Of a stretch of DNA of 64,000 nt, positions 8,822 to 17,078 are shown one piece after another. Under the pieces are notes generated by a model, which had not been told where the DNA came from, ran no database searches, and saw nothing but the letters and a program-made list of their open reading frames with translations. This DNA is from Dyadobacter sp. 50-39 (GTDB taxonomy: Bacteria > Bacteroidota > Bacteroidia > Cytophagales > Spirosomataceae). Where the stretch lies: assembly GCA_001898145.1 (NCBI GenBank), contig MKSR01000027.1, positions 1-64,000 on the forward strand. Reading direction: 5' to 3'. Position 1 is the stretch's first letter, and every line of letters begins with the position of its first letter. Position numbers and translations under genes: made by a program.

Positions 8822-8851
8822 AAAAAAGGGTAACCACAATGATTACCCTTT
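8822..8851 (-). terminator. rho-independent terminator after the Csp-like gene
   Basis: A 9-bp perfect stem (AAAGGGTAA / TTACCCTTT) with a 9-base loop is followed on the minus strand by a T run. It lies just past the stop of the Cys-rich four-helix protein and closes the upstream copper transcription unit. Confidence 0.75.
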
Positions 8852-8878
8852 AATTATATCCTAACCCAGGATTCTCTA

Positions 8879-9223
8879 TCAAACTGGGGTTGCCATTTGT
8901 TCACACATCTGGGCACATCTACGGCAAGCTTCTGCGCACTCGCGGCAATGATCCATGCCCATTTCTGCGTGCTTTTCACATTCCTGTGCACATGCATTAC
9001 AAGCATCTGCACAAACACGGCACAGATGCGCGCTGAAACTGCTGCCAAGACTCATCACTTCGGCTGCACTCCGGCAAATGGCTGCGCACTCCAGGTCTAG
9101 CTGGATGCACTTTGCCATGTGTCCTACATGCTCTTCTTTTAAACACTCAGTTGCACAATGGCTGCAGGCAACTGCGCATGCCACACAAGCATCAATACAG
9201 TCTTTAAATTGTTGATGTGCCAT
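8879..9223 (-). CDS. four-helix-bundle Cys-rich copper-binding protein, Csp-like
   Basis: A 114-residue, all-helical, Cys-rich protein. The Cys residues recur in CxxxC/CxxC patterns on helices (DACVACAVACSHCATEC, CRVCADACNACAQEC, HCRECAEACRRCAQMC), together with several His and Met. This is the layout of copper storage proteins (DUF326/Csp), in which thiols pointing into the bundle hold many Cu(I) ions. No signal peptide is present, which points to a cytosolic form. It follows the DUF305 lipoprotein gene by 23 bases and ends at a strong terminator. Confidence 0.85.
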   Translation of the reverse strand: MAHQQFKDCIDACVACAVACSHCATECLKEEHVGHMAKCIQLDLECAAICRSAAEVMSLGSSFSAHLCRVCADACNACAQECEKHAEMGMDHCRECAEACRRCAQMCEQMATPV

Positions 9224-9246
9224 AATTTTAATGTTTGATGAAAAAA

Positions 9247-9870
9247 TTAATTATTTCTGTTAGCTAGTAAAAAAGCTTGAAAAGCTGCTATTTCTTTATT
9301 TTGCTCTTCAATAATCATGGTTGATAAGGTTTTTAGCTGAGCGCTTTTTCCCATCAACAATTGCATCTGGGCCATTTCTGTGGCACTTTGATGGTGCCCT
9401 ATCATCAATGTGGCAAAATCCTGATCGATGTTGCCGTTGATGATCTGAAGATCTGATTGTTTTTCCATACGCTCCATTCCTTCCATCATATTCATATGAA
9501 ACTCCATATTCATAGTTGTTGGCGTTGCACTTGCCAAAAATGAATCTAGAGTAGCGATCTCTTTTTGCTGAGCGTCTATAATTGCTTGGGCCATAGCTTT
9601 CATTTCAGTATTACTTCCTGATTGCAGCTCTACCTTGGCCATCTCAATAGCCCCCATATGGTGCATTTTCATCATAGTAGCATAATCTATATCAGGATCC
9701 TGGGTTACTTTCATCATGTCCATTTCGGCCATCATATCATGCATAACCGTCATCATCTGATTTTGGTCGTGTGCTTGAACCGTTATTTTATCATCGTCAT
9801 TATCGTCAGAACATGCAGTAGCCAAAGCCATTACGGCAGCAAGTCCTAACATCTTGTAGGTGGTATTCAT
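9247..9870 (-). CDS. DUF305 lipoprotein
   Basis: The protein begins with a lipoprotein signal (LGLAAVMALATAC) and has two DUF305-type halves. Each half has the MMxxHHxGAxEMAKxEL / MIGHHQSATEMAQMQL pattern, with Met and His pairs that could bind copper. DUF305 (ferritin-like four-helix) proteins commonly occur next to copper resistance genes. The protein is predicted to be periplasmic and lipid-anchored. It lies between the CopZ-like and Csp-like genes on the same strand. A hairpin separates it from the CopZ-like gene, so it may have its own promoter. Confidence 0.85.
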   Translation of the reverse strand: MNTTYKMLGLAAVMALATACSDDNDDDKITVQAHDQNQMMTVMHDMMAEMDMMKVTQDPDIDYATMMKMHHMGAIEMAKVELQSGSNTEMKAMAQAIIDAQQKEIATLDSFLASATPTTMNMEFHMNMMEGMERMEKQSDLQIINGNIDQDFATLMIGHHQSATEMAQMQLLMGKSAQLKTLSTMIIEEQNKEIAAFQAFLLANRNN

Positions 9871-9887
9871 GGGGTTGTCGTTTAATT

Positions 9888-9928
9888 AAAAAGATAAATC
9901 TGCCTGATAATCAAGCAAATTTATCTTT
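9888..9928 (-). terminator. hairpin between the CopZ-like and DUF305 genes
   Basis: A perfect 10-bp inverted repeat, AAAGATAAAT / ATTTATCTTT, with a 19-base loop is followed on the minus strand by T-rich sequence. It lies 52 bases past the stop of the CopZ-like gene. Because the stem is AT-rich it might instead be a regulatory dyad. Confidence 0.5.
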
Positions 9929-9979
9929 AAAAAACTATGCCACTAAGATGGATCTAAACAACACTAGAAGTGAGCTTAA

Positions 9980-10186
9980 CTAAACCTTCTCTATGGTAAA
10001 GCCCGCCCCCTTTACTGCTGAGATAATATTGTCCTGATTTCCGTCAACGGTTACAGTCAAAATCTTTTCTGGATTATTGATATCTACTTCCCAGTTACCT
10101 GTCCCTGCGCTTTCGTTTAAGCCAGGTGTAACTTGTGCCACACATCCACCGCATTTAATATTGGTTTTAAATTTTAGAGTTTCCAT
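9980..10186 (-). CDS. CopZ-like heavy-metal-associated (HMA) chaperone
   Basis: A 68-residue single HMA domain with the metal-binding CxxC in NIKCGGCVAQV and the usual beta-alpha-beta-beta-alpha-beta length. It lacks a signal peptide, so it should shuttle Cu(I) in the cytosol to the P-type ATPase encoded just upstream (the 3' part of copA ends 56 bases away). Because copA is interrupted by a transposon, its normal partner may be missing in this strain unless CopB substitutes. Confidence 0.8.
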   Translation of the reverse strand: METLKFKTNIKCGGCVAQVTPGLNESAGTGNWEVDINNPEKILTVTVDGNQDNIISAVKGAGFTIEKV

Positions 10187-10242
10187 TGATTTGTTTATTT
10201 GAAATTGTAGGTAATTGTACTTTTGAACCTTGCTTGTAACTA

Positions 10243-12214
10243 TTAAATCTTTGCTGTCTTTAACCTCAAACTATTGCTTACAACTGATACTGAGCTCAGT
10301 GCCATTGCCGCTCCCGCGATCATTGGATCCAGTAAGAAGCCGTTAAAAGGGTACAACAACCCTGCTGCGAGAGGTATACCGATCAGGTTGTAGATAAAAG
10401 CCCAAAACAGGTTCTGCTTTATGGTCTTGACCGTTTTAGCCGAGAGTTTTAACGCTTTGGGCACCATGTTCAAATCAGAAGTAATCAGGGTCATTTTTGC
10501 GACGTCCATGGCAATGTCTGATCCTTTACCCATCGCAATGCTTACATCGGCCTGCGCCAAGGCATGACTGTCATTGATCCCGTCCCCAACCATGGCCACA
10601 ATTTTTCCTTCTGCTTGCAGCTGTTTTACAAAGTCTGCTTTTTGTGAAGGCATCACATCTGCTTGATAGTGTTTTAAACCAACCTGCTCTGCTACCGCAG
10701 CTGCCGTTTCTTTATTGTCACCTGTAAGCATATAAACCTGGATTCCCCGGCTTTGCAGCGTCTGGATGGCCTGGCGGGAAGTAAGTTTGATTTTATCGGC
10801 AATGGCAATAATGGCCAGCACCTGCCGGGAGTTTGCGAAGAAAATCACTGTTTTGGCCTGCTGCTGCCATCCTTGTGCTTCAAGGGAAAGCCCATTGTTT
10901 ATGCTGATCGTATTGAGCTCCATGAGTTTGCGGTTGCCAATGAAATACTGGTTCCCTTCATAAAATGAGCTTACCCCCAAACCGGTTATACTTTCAAATT
11001 TATCCAGACGAACGGCCAGGGCACTTTCTTCTTTGAAACTAGTAACCACCGCTTCTGCCAATGGGTGCTCAGATTGAGCTTCCATAGTGCGCAAGATTTG
11101 CTTGTATAACCTTTGATCTTCGTTATTTACAATCCAGGAAATGTCTGTGACAACGGGTTTGCCCTCAGTAATCGTGCCTGTTTTATCCAGGATAACGGCA
11201 TTTACTTTATGGCCTAATTCAAGGCTTTCGGCATCTTTAATCAGGATGTTATTTTCTGCACCTTTTCCAATACCTACCATGATTGCCGTAGGGGTTGCAA
11301 GCCCAAGTGCGCAAGGGCACGCGATGACCAGCACCGTTACAGAAGTGAGTAGCGCGTGTGTAAAAGCGTTTTCTGATCCAACCAGCATCCAGGTTAGAAA
11401 TGTCAGCGCAGCAATGCCGATCACGACTGGCACAAAAATACCGGCTATCTTGTCTACGAGCTTCTGAACAGGCGCTTTACTTCCCTGGGCTTCTTGCACC
11501 ATTCTGATGATTTGGGCAAGGATAGTATCGCCTCCTACTTTTTGAGCTTTAAATTGAAAGCTACCCTTCTGATTGATTGTCCCTGCAAAGACTTGTTCTC
11601 CCTGGCTTTTTTCGACAGGCACAGGCTCCCCGCTGATCATGCTTTCATCCACAAATGAGCTTCCATCTGTCAGAACACCGTCAACCGGGATTTTTTCACC
11701 AGGTCTAACCAGTAAGATATCATCAGCTTTTACTGCCGCTATTGGTATTTCCTGCTCTACACCATTGACAATAGCCCTGACAGTTTTAGGCTGCAAGCCT
11801 ATCAATTTTTTGATAGCAGACGAAGTATTAGACTTTGCCTTTTCTTCCAAGAGTTTGCCCAGGGAGATAAATGCAATAACAACAGCTGCCGCTTCATAGT
11901 ATACGTGAGCATGCAAGCCCCTGTTATGCCAGAATTCGGGATATATGGTATTAAAGGCACTAAAAACAAATGCAATCCCGGTACTTAGCGCCACCAGGGT
12001 ATCCATGTTGGCTTTACCATATTTTGCCTGTTTAAGTGCATTAATAAAAAAGCCACGCCCCAGGTAAAATACAACGGGCGCTGACAATGCCATCATGATC
12101 CAATTTCCATAAGGGACTTTGTCCATAAAAAACATCCCAATGATTACAATTGGAAAAGAAAGAATGGCTGCCCAGATTGTACGTTCCTTTAACTGCTCAT
12201 ATTGTTTTAACTGT
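10243..12214 (-). pseudogene. copA: 3' fragment of the copper-exporting P1B-1 ATPase copA, split by the Tn3-family transposon
   Basis: The frame is open from the transposon end and encodes the last two thirds of a Cu(I) ATPase. It contains GEKIPVDG, a TGE-like [24 protein letters not shown], an HP (SEHPLA), [13 protein letters not shown] and the C-terminal signature [15 protein letters not shown]. The missing 5' part lies at 20994-20697. Joining the two through one copy of the ACTGT duplication gives an uninterrupted ...[18 protein letters not shown]..., so one gene was split. The first usable ATG of this fragment is at 12135, which would drop most of the first transmembrane helix. Activity is doubtful. 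Confidence 0.9.
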
Positions 12215-12252
12215 GGGGTTCCAATAGTTTTTGGACGAAATGTATCGGTAAG
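12215..12252 (+). repeat. left 38-bp terminal inverted repeat of the Tn3-family transposon
   Basis: The repeat begins GGGGTTCCAATAG and ends with GTATCGGTAAG. It matches the inverted right end (20659-20696) at 36 of 38 positions by eye. Length 38 and the GGGG start are typical of the Tn3 family. It is preceded by ACTGT (12210-12214). Confidence 0.95.
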
Positions 12253-12330
12253 AGATTTCCAAGTGATGAGCTACTCTTTGGCTAACCTGGATGTGTTTTC
12301 CTATTAATGGTATTTTTTCCTATCAGTGAA

Positions 12331-12687
12331 TCAACTATTAAAGGATAATCTATTTCCAAAAGGGTCAATTACATCCATACATAAAGTTTTTGAACTCCAA
12401 GGTGTTTTGCCCAAGCCTGGTCTATTGAATTTGTATGGTTTAGCTAATAGTTGTTTGTGGTAATCTCTAAGATTTTCAAACTTATCAATGTAAGCTCTTG
12501 CGCCCGGTGAACAGTCGCCATGATGTTCTGTCAAATGAAGAATAATGCTGTCAAGTGAGATTTGCATATAAATAGGGGCATTGTCCGGCTTATCTTCCCA
12601 GTCAATTTTAAAGCCCAGTCATCCTATATAAAATTCAACTGCCTTGTTATAATCGAAAATTCTAAAAATAGGTGTTATTGTGGCCAT
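12331..12687 (-). pseudogene. glyoxalase-superfamily (bleomycin-resistance-like) gene with an in-frame stop
   Basis: Read from the ATG at 12687, the product starts MATITPIFRIFDYNKAVEFY and continues IG-stop-LGFKIDWEDKP to SSKTLCMDVIDPFGNRLSF. This is the short glyoxalase/VOC fold with its C-terminal metal-ligand region. The TGA at 12621-12619 replaces what is almost certainly a Trp or similar codon (FYIGxLGF). The rest of the frame is intact, so a single point mutation disabled it, or the codon is read through. It lies just inside the left end of the transposon and has no evident link to mercury. Confidence 0.75.
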
Positions 12688-12787
12688 GATTGATCTTTAA
12701 AAATGATTGCGCCTGGTATAAGGATTTGTTAAAATTAATTAATGAGGTTCGCTATATCGAGTTGAAATGGAAATAAAGCGAAAAACA

Positions 12788-12829
12788 TATTTAAGTATTT
12801 GCTTAAATAAGAAATAACTATTACACTTG
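12788..12829 (+). promoter_or_regulatory. promoter and ArsR-type operator of the mercury operon
   Basis: The dyad ATTTAAGTATTTGCTTAAAT (12789-12808) overlaps a TTTG -33 box (12798-12801). After 20 bases comes TACACTTG (12822-12829), one mismatch from TAnnTTTG. The regulator ATG is at 12834, so the transcript would be nearly leaderless. A 19-base core (12788-12806) is identical to the sequence upstream of the second ArsR-MerTP cluster. Confidence 0.7.
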
Positions 12830-12833
12830 TGCT

Positions 12834-13214
12834 ATGGAAAGTAATGATACATGTATACGGGTACTGGCAGACCCTAATCAGATAAAAGAGTGTAAACAAC
12901 TATTGCAAGCGAACCAGGTCATTTTTACCGGATTAAGCAATATCCTGGCGCTTGCTGGAAATGAAGTAAGATTAAAAATACTTTTCCTTTTAGAGGAAGA
13001 AGGAGAGCTGTGCCCTTGTGACCTGGCTGATATTCTAAGCATGAGCATTCCGGCCATTTCACAACATTTGCGAAAAATGAAAGACGGTAGAATTATTAAA
13101 GCCCGTAAGGTAGCTCAAACGATATTCTACTCTATTGAGCCTAAGCATTTGGAATTATTAAAGCCTTTATTTTCACATATAACAGAGTCAAGCAAAAAAG
13201 CAGAACAGATATGA
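12834..13214 (+). CDS. ArsR/SmtB-family metal-sensing repressor of the mercury operon
   Basis: A 126-residue winged-helix regulator. The metal-site motif ELCPCDLADILSMS sits at the start of the recognition region, as in the ELCVCDL motif of ArsR/CadC proteins. It is followed by the HTH (IPAISQHLRKMKDGRIIKARK) and wing. A Cys near the N-terminus (DTCIRVL) may be an extra ligand. It is the first gene of a mer operon and overlaps merTP by ATGA. It takes the place usually held by MerR in proteobacterial mer operons. It is a close relative of the regulator at 38656-39039. Confidence 0.9.
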   Translation: MESNDTCIRVLADPNQIKECKQLLQANQVIFTGLSNILALAGNEVRLKILFLLEEEGELCPCDLADILSMSIPAISQHLRKMKDGRIIKARKVAQTIFYSIEPKHLELLKPLFSHITESSKKAEQI

Positions 13215-13828
13215 AAACAGAGAAATCAGGATTAATGGGAGCGGGATTGTTATCGGCTGTAGCAGCATCGCTTTGTTGTATAACCCCTATTTTAGCCCTT
13301 GTTACAGGAGCTTCCGGGGTAGCTTCTACCTTCTCCTGGATGGAGCCTTTCAGACCTGTATTAATTGCCCTAACCCTGGCCGTGCTTGCTTTTGCATGGT
13401 ACCGGAAATTGAAGCCTAAACCAATAAACGCCGTAGATTGTGCCTGTGAGGATGAAAAAAAACCTCCCTTCTTACAGTCTAAAAAGTTTCTTGGTATTGT
13501 TACGCTCTTTGCGGTGGCCATGCTTGCTTTTCCTTATTATGGCCATGTTTTCTATCCTTCCAAGGAGGTTCCGCAGGTGAGCACTTCGACTAATATAGTC
13601 CCCAAGAATTTTCAGCAAGTAAGTTTCAAAGTAAGGGGTATGACCTGCCAAAGTTGTGGAGAGCATATCGAGCATAGTGTTAATCAGCTGCCTGGGATAA
13701 ATCACGTAAACGCTGATTTTAAAGAAGGTACCACCGCTGTCCAATTTGACCCTGCTAAGACCAATAAAGAGCAGCTGGTACAGGCAATTAATTCGACAGG
13801 GTATAAGGTACAAACTGAAATTAAATAA
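13211..13828 (+). CDS. merTP: mercuric ion transporter MerTP (MerT membrane part fused to MerP-like HMA domain)
   Basis: The N-terminal half has three hydrophobic helices. The first carries the vicinal Cys pair of MerT (AASLCCITPILA), and a cytoplasmic loop carries another pair (DCACEDEKK). After the third helix comes an HMA domain (about 135-205) with GMTCQSCGEHIEH. Hg(II) would be bound by the HMA part outside, passed to the helix-1 Cys pair and delivered to the cytosolic reductase. The start overlaps the regulator stop by ATGA. A very similar fused protein is encoded at 39040-39651. Confidence 0.9.
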   Translation: MKTEKSGLMGAGLLSAVAASLCCITPILALVTGASGVASTFSWMEPFRPVLIALTLAVLAFAWYRKLKPKPINAVDCACEDEKKPPFLQSKKFLGIVTLFAVAMLAFPYYGHVFYPSKEVPQVSTSTNIVPKNFQQVSFKVRGMTCQSCGEHIEHSVNQLPGINHVNADFKEGTTAVQFDPAKTNKEQLVQAINSTGYKVQTEIK

Positions 13829-13843
13829 CTCTAAAAACGAAAA

Positions 13844-14181
13844 GTGATGATAAGTAAAGCAGTTTTAATAACGGTTGTTTCCGGATTATTCTTTGCCACC
13901 TCTCAAATGTGCGGTTGTGGATCATGTGAAGCAAAGGCATCAGAGACCCATGCCGATGTTCGTAAAACAGAAGTATTAGGGTTAAAGCTAACAGGTATAA
14001 CTTGCGCAGGCTGCACAAGTCACGTATCCAAAGCTTTAAAAAGTCAACTGGGCGTACTGGAACAAACGGTGGAGTATCCGGGAGATATAGCTGTAGTAAA
14101 GTATGACCCGGAAAAAACGAGCCCGGAGCAAATTATAAGTCGATAGAAAAGGCAGGCTATAAAGCTGTAACAGTTAAATAA
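13844..14181 (+). pseudogene. secreted MerP-like HMA protein with a 3' frameshift
   Basis: The protein has a signal sequence, a Cys cluster (MCGCGSCEA) and an HMA domain with GITCAGCTSHVSKAL. The zero frame ends at TAG 14144-14146 after EQIISR. Shifting by one base at the A-rich spot near 14131-14136 restores the expected HMA C-terminus, SIEKAGYKAVTVK, and a TAA at 14179-14181. One base is therefore missing, by mutation or sequencing error. The truncated product keeps the CxxC but lacks the last strand. It sits between merTP and merA. Confidence 0.75.
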
Positions 14182-14200
14182 ATCATCTTGAACTCCGATT

Positions 14201-15859
14201 ATGGAAAATAGAAAGATAGAAGTCGATATCACAGGTATGACCTGCAGGCATTGTGCTGTAAGTATCGAGAGCCTTTTGAAAAATAAGGAAGGAATAACGA
14301 TTGCCTCGGTAAACCACGAGTCCGGAAAAGGAGAAATTACCTTTGATGGGCAAATGACAACCGATGAAGACATTATCAGTACGATTAACAGTACGAAAAA
14401 GTATCAGGCTCGTGGTACAAGCTCGGTTCTTAATGCTCCTGCAGAACCTACCTTTTATGACCTGATCATTATAGGAGGTGGTTCATCAGCTTTCTCGGCT
14501 GCAATTACAGCCCATGAGCTTGGTTTATCAATTTTAATGGTAAACGCAGGATTGGCATTTGGTGGAACCTGTGTAAATGTGGGTTGCGTACCGTCTAAAT
14601 TTCTTATTCGGGCGGGAGAAACGGCTTATCATGCTTCTCATTCCAACTTTGAGGGAATCAGTCCTTACGGAGCAAGCATTGATTTTGCTAAAGTTATTCA
14701 AGAGAAAACGGAAATGGTATCCAGGATGCAGCAAAAGAAATACATGGATATCGTCAAAGACTTTGATAATTTCCGGATGGTCGAAGGATGGGCAGAATTC
14801 CTGGACACCAAAACCATTATCGTAAATGGAGAGACGAAATATTCAGCACTGAAATTTATCATTGCCACCGGCGCCACTACCAATATACCGAATATTGAAG
14901 GATTGCGGGAAGTAGGCTATTTGACGAATGTCACCTTGTTTGACCTGGAAGAAAAGCCTGAAAGCTTAACTATCATGGGTGCGGGTTATATCGGTCTTGA
15001 AATTGCGATGGCTTATTCCCGGCTGGGAGTAAAGGTTCGAATCATCGAATTTACAGATAGAGTCCTACGCTCCCAAGCTCCTGATATTAGCCAGGAACTT
15101 CAAAAGCAGATGCATCTTGAGGGTATTGCGGTTCTACCAAACGTTAGAGCGCAAAAATTCGAAAAACAGGGATCTTCAACCTTAATTCATTGTAAAGACC
15201 CGGATGGAAAAGAAATTACCCTGGTTGAACCTGGCCATATTGTAGTTTCAACCGGTATCCGACCAAATATAAGCAAGTTAGGCTTAGATAGAATTGGCTT
15301 AGAAACCACTAAGAACGGACATATTGCAGTTAATGAGTTGATGGAAACCAATGTCGCTAATATTTATGCTGTGGGGGATGTAATTAATACTCCCGCATAT
15401 GTTTATACAGCAGCAGCAGAGGGCAAGATGGCTGTAGAAAATGCTTTTAAAGGTGCAGGAAGCAAGACCGACTATTCTTCCTTACCCTGGGTAGTATTTA
15501 CCGACCCCCAAGTTGCAGGTGTTGGCCTTGATGAAGTGGAAGCAGCGGCACTGGGGCTCCCTTTTGAAGTAAGTAAGATGCCACTAACGGAGGTTCCAAG
15601 AAGTCAGGCCGCCAAAGATACACGGGGTTTTATAAAACTTATCAGGAACAAAGAAACAGATACACTGATCGGGGCACGGGTGGTAGCTCCCGAAGGCGGT
15701 GAGCTGATCATGGAGCTTACTTTAGCGGTCAAATACGGTATCACGGTCAACGATCTGGCGAAAACCTTTCACCCTTATTTAACCCTTAGCGAGGGAATCA
15801 AACTTGCAGCTATCGCTTTTGGAAAAGATATTGCAACCCTTAGTTGCTGTGCTAGCTAA
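14201..15859 (+). CDS. merA: mercuric reductase MerA
   Basis: This flavoenzyme reduces Hg(II) to volatile Hg(0) with NADPH in the cytosol. It has an N-terminal HMA domain (GMTCRHCAVSIESLL, residues ~10-60), an FAD-binding GGGSSAFSAA motif, the redox disulfide GGTCVNVGCVPSK and an NADPH-binding GAGYIGLEIA. The dimerisation domain has LPWVVFTDPQVAGVG, and the C-terminal vicinal Cys pair LSCCAS receives Hg in the partner active site. All key residues are present and length is normal for a one-HMA MerA. It is the main detoxification enzyme of the transposon. Confidence 0.97.
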   Translation: MENRKIEVDITGMTCRHCAVSIESLLKNKEGITIASVNHESGKGEITFDGQMTTDEDIISTINSTKKYQARGTSSVLNAPAEPTFYDLIIIGGGSSAFSAAITAHELGLSILMVNAGLAFGGTCVNVGCVPSKFLIRAGETAYHASHSNFEGISPYGASIDFAKVIQEKTEMVSRMQQKKYMDIVKDFDNFRMVEGWAEFLDTKTIIVNGETKYSALKFIIATGATTNIPNIEGLREVGYLTNVTLFDLEEKPESLTIMGAGYIGLEIAMAYSRLGVKVRIIEFTDRVLRSQAPDISQELQKQMHLEGIAVLPNVRAQKFEKQGSSTLIHCKDPDGKEITLVEPGHIVVSTGIRPNISKLGLDRIGLETTKNGHIAVNELMETNVANIYAVGDVINTPAYVYTAAAEGKMAVENAFKGAGSKTDYSSLPWVVFTDPQVAGVGLDEVEAAALGLPFEVSKMPLTEVPRSQAAKDTRGFIKLIRNKETDTLIGARVVAPEGGELIMELTLAVKYGITVNDLAKTFHPYLTLSEGIKLAAIAFGKDIATLSCCAS

Positions 15860-15902
15860 ATATTATTTGCAGACCACCCCCTATAGCTGTTAAACTTGCC
15901 TT

Positions 15903-16307
15903 ATGGACATGCTACCTAAAGACTTAACACGAGACGTTAAAAATAGACTGAACACAATTAAAGGACAGGTGGAAGGCATTGTCAAAATGCTGGACGAGGG
16001 TAAAGACCCCCAGCAAATCTTAAATCAATTTAAAGCAGTTACGAAAGCCCTTGAAACAGCCCAAACTCTTCTTGTAGATGAAACCTTTCGAAAATCATTA
16101 GCTTCTAAGATTTCTGAAGTGAGACAGGCCTGCCCCGGTAATTGTGGTCAGGAGCAAACGATAGAATCTTTGAGAGTTCAGTTTCCGACACTAGCTGAAG
16201 AGGAACTAACCCAAAAGATGAGGGAAATTCAATCTGCTTACGAGCTGATGAATAAATTCAAAAAAGATTTGGAGACCTCCCCGGGTACCAACCGACCTTT
16301 GATGTAG
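15903..16307 (+). CDS. DUF156/CsoR-family regulator variant with CPGNC motif
   Basis: This helical 134-residue protein matches the CsoR/FrmR core (RLNTIKGQVEGIVKML and AVTKALETAQTLLVDE). The Cys and the His/Cys pair expected for Cu(I) in CsoR are not at the usual places (KDPQQIL and DETFRKSL are found instead). A Cys pair occurs further on (ACPGNCGQE), followed by an unusual ~45-residue helical extension. The protein at 44752-45114 shares all of this. It follows merA by 43 bases and is followed at 15 bases by a thioredoxin-like gene. Hg sensing through CPGNC is an inference. Confidence 0.8.
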   Translation: MDMLPKDLTRDVKNRLNTIKGQVEGIVKMLDEGKDPQQILNQFKAVTKALETAQTLLVDETFRKSLASKISEVRQACPGNCGQEQTIESLRVQFPTLAEEELTQKMREIQSAYELMNKFKKDLETSPGTNRPLM

Positions 16308-16322
16308 ATATTTAAATGCATT

Positions 16323-16592
16323 ATGAAAAGAAAGATAGAAGTATTTACAGCAGGTTGCCCGGTTTGCAAGCCGGTAGTAGAATTGGTTCAGTCGATGGCT
16401 TGCAGTAATTGCGAGGTAGAAGTATATGATTTATCCAGGCAGACAGACCCGGAATTTTATACAGACAAGTTAAAGCAATATAAGGTAACTGTGCTTCCAA
16501 CCGTTATTGTGAATGGTGAGAAGCTAGATATAGCTGAAGGCGGAATTACCAGGGAGCAATTAAGCCAGGCAGGAGTAGGACAATCAATATAA
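16323..16592 (+). CDS. thioredoxin/glutaredoxin-like small thiol protein
   Basis: An 89-residue thioredoxin-fold protein. Its redox motif is AGCPVCKPVVELV, a second Cys pair follows (MACSNCEVEVYDL), and the cis-Pro region is VTVLPTVIVNG. No signal peptide is present. The four Cys would suit thiol exchange or Hg handling in the cytosol. It is adjacent to a DUF156 regulator here and in the second cluster (44399-44683), where the same proteins occur in the same order. This suggests a functional pair. Confidence 0.8.
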   Translation: MKRKIEVFTAGCPVCKPVVELVQSMACSNCEVEVYDLSRQTDPEFYTDKLKQYKVTVLPTVIVNGEKLDIAEGGITREQLSQAGVGQSI

Positions 16593-16598
16593 ATACAT

Positions 16599-16850
16599 AT
16601 GAAAAGAAAAGTTTTAGGATTAGTAACCGCTGTAATGTTTTTTACAGCAGGTTCAATGTATGCTTTTAGCCCCTTACAGGATAAATGCCCGGACAAAGGA
16701 ACAGCTAAGTGTAAGCTGGTAAAGAACTGCCCGGATAAGGGTACTTCGAAGTGTAAGCTTGTAGATCAGAAGAAAGTAACTCTTCCTTCTTGCTGTCAAA
16801 AATCCCAAGAGACAGCTTCCGTTAAAAAAGCTTCTTCAAAGCTTAAATAA
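16599..16850 (+). CDS. small secreted Cys-rich repeat protein
   Basis: An 83-residue protein with a signal peptide (VLGLVTAVMFFTAGSMYA). After it come two copies of CPDKGTxKCKLV and a CC pair (LPSCCQKS). The family is not recognised. The paired Cys and the position as last gene of the mer operon, six bases after the thioredoxin-like gene and before a terminator, suggest a periplasmic metal binder. It has no counterpart in the second mercury-type cluster. Confidence 0.65.
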   Translation: MKRKVLGLVTAVMFFTAGSMYAFSPLQDKCPDKGTAKCKLVKNCPDKGTSKCKLVDQKKVTLPSCCQKSQETASVKKASSKLK

Positions 16851-16874
16851 GGGAGGCAAAACCCTTTTGAGATA

Positions 16875-16908
16875 TAGCCCGGAAAAAACTTTTTTCGGGC
16901 TATTTTCA
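16875..16908 (+). terminator. rho-independent terminator of the mer operon
   Basis: A long GC-then-A stem (TAGCCCGgAAAAAA / TTTTTTCGGGCTA) is followed by ATTTTC. It lies 25 bases after the last mer gene and separates the cargo from the transposition genes. Confidence 0.85.
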
Positions 16909-16984
16909 TCATCAGTTGATGAGAGTAAAACGGTCGTTAAAGTATACCTATAGAAGGGAACCGGAAATTTTCAATAAAACCCTT

Positions 16985-17078
16985 TGAAAGGCAAAATTTA
17001 AAAGAATCGGCTCTTCTTCGTAAGTATAAAATATTAGTATATTTAATTAATATACCGTTAAGACGTTTTATTAAACTT
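16985..17078 (+). promoter_or_regulatory. putative res site and tnpR-tnpA promoter
   Basis: This AT-rich region directly before the resolvase contains the near-perfect dyad GTATATTTAATTAATATAC (17037-17055), with further partial copies around it. Tn3-family res sites lie at this position and bind resolvase dimers at imperfect dyads. Exact subsites were not resolved. Confidence 0.5.

Noticed and set aside
12135-12273. Alternative start for the copA 3' fragment inside the transposon end
   Set aside because: The frame is open to a TAG at 12273-12271 but holds no ATG, GTG or TTG before 12135.
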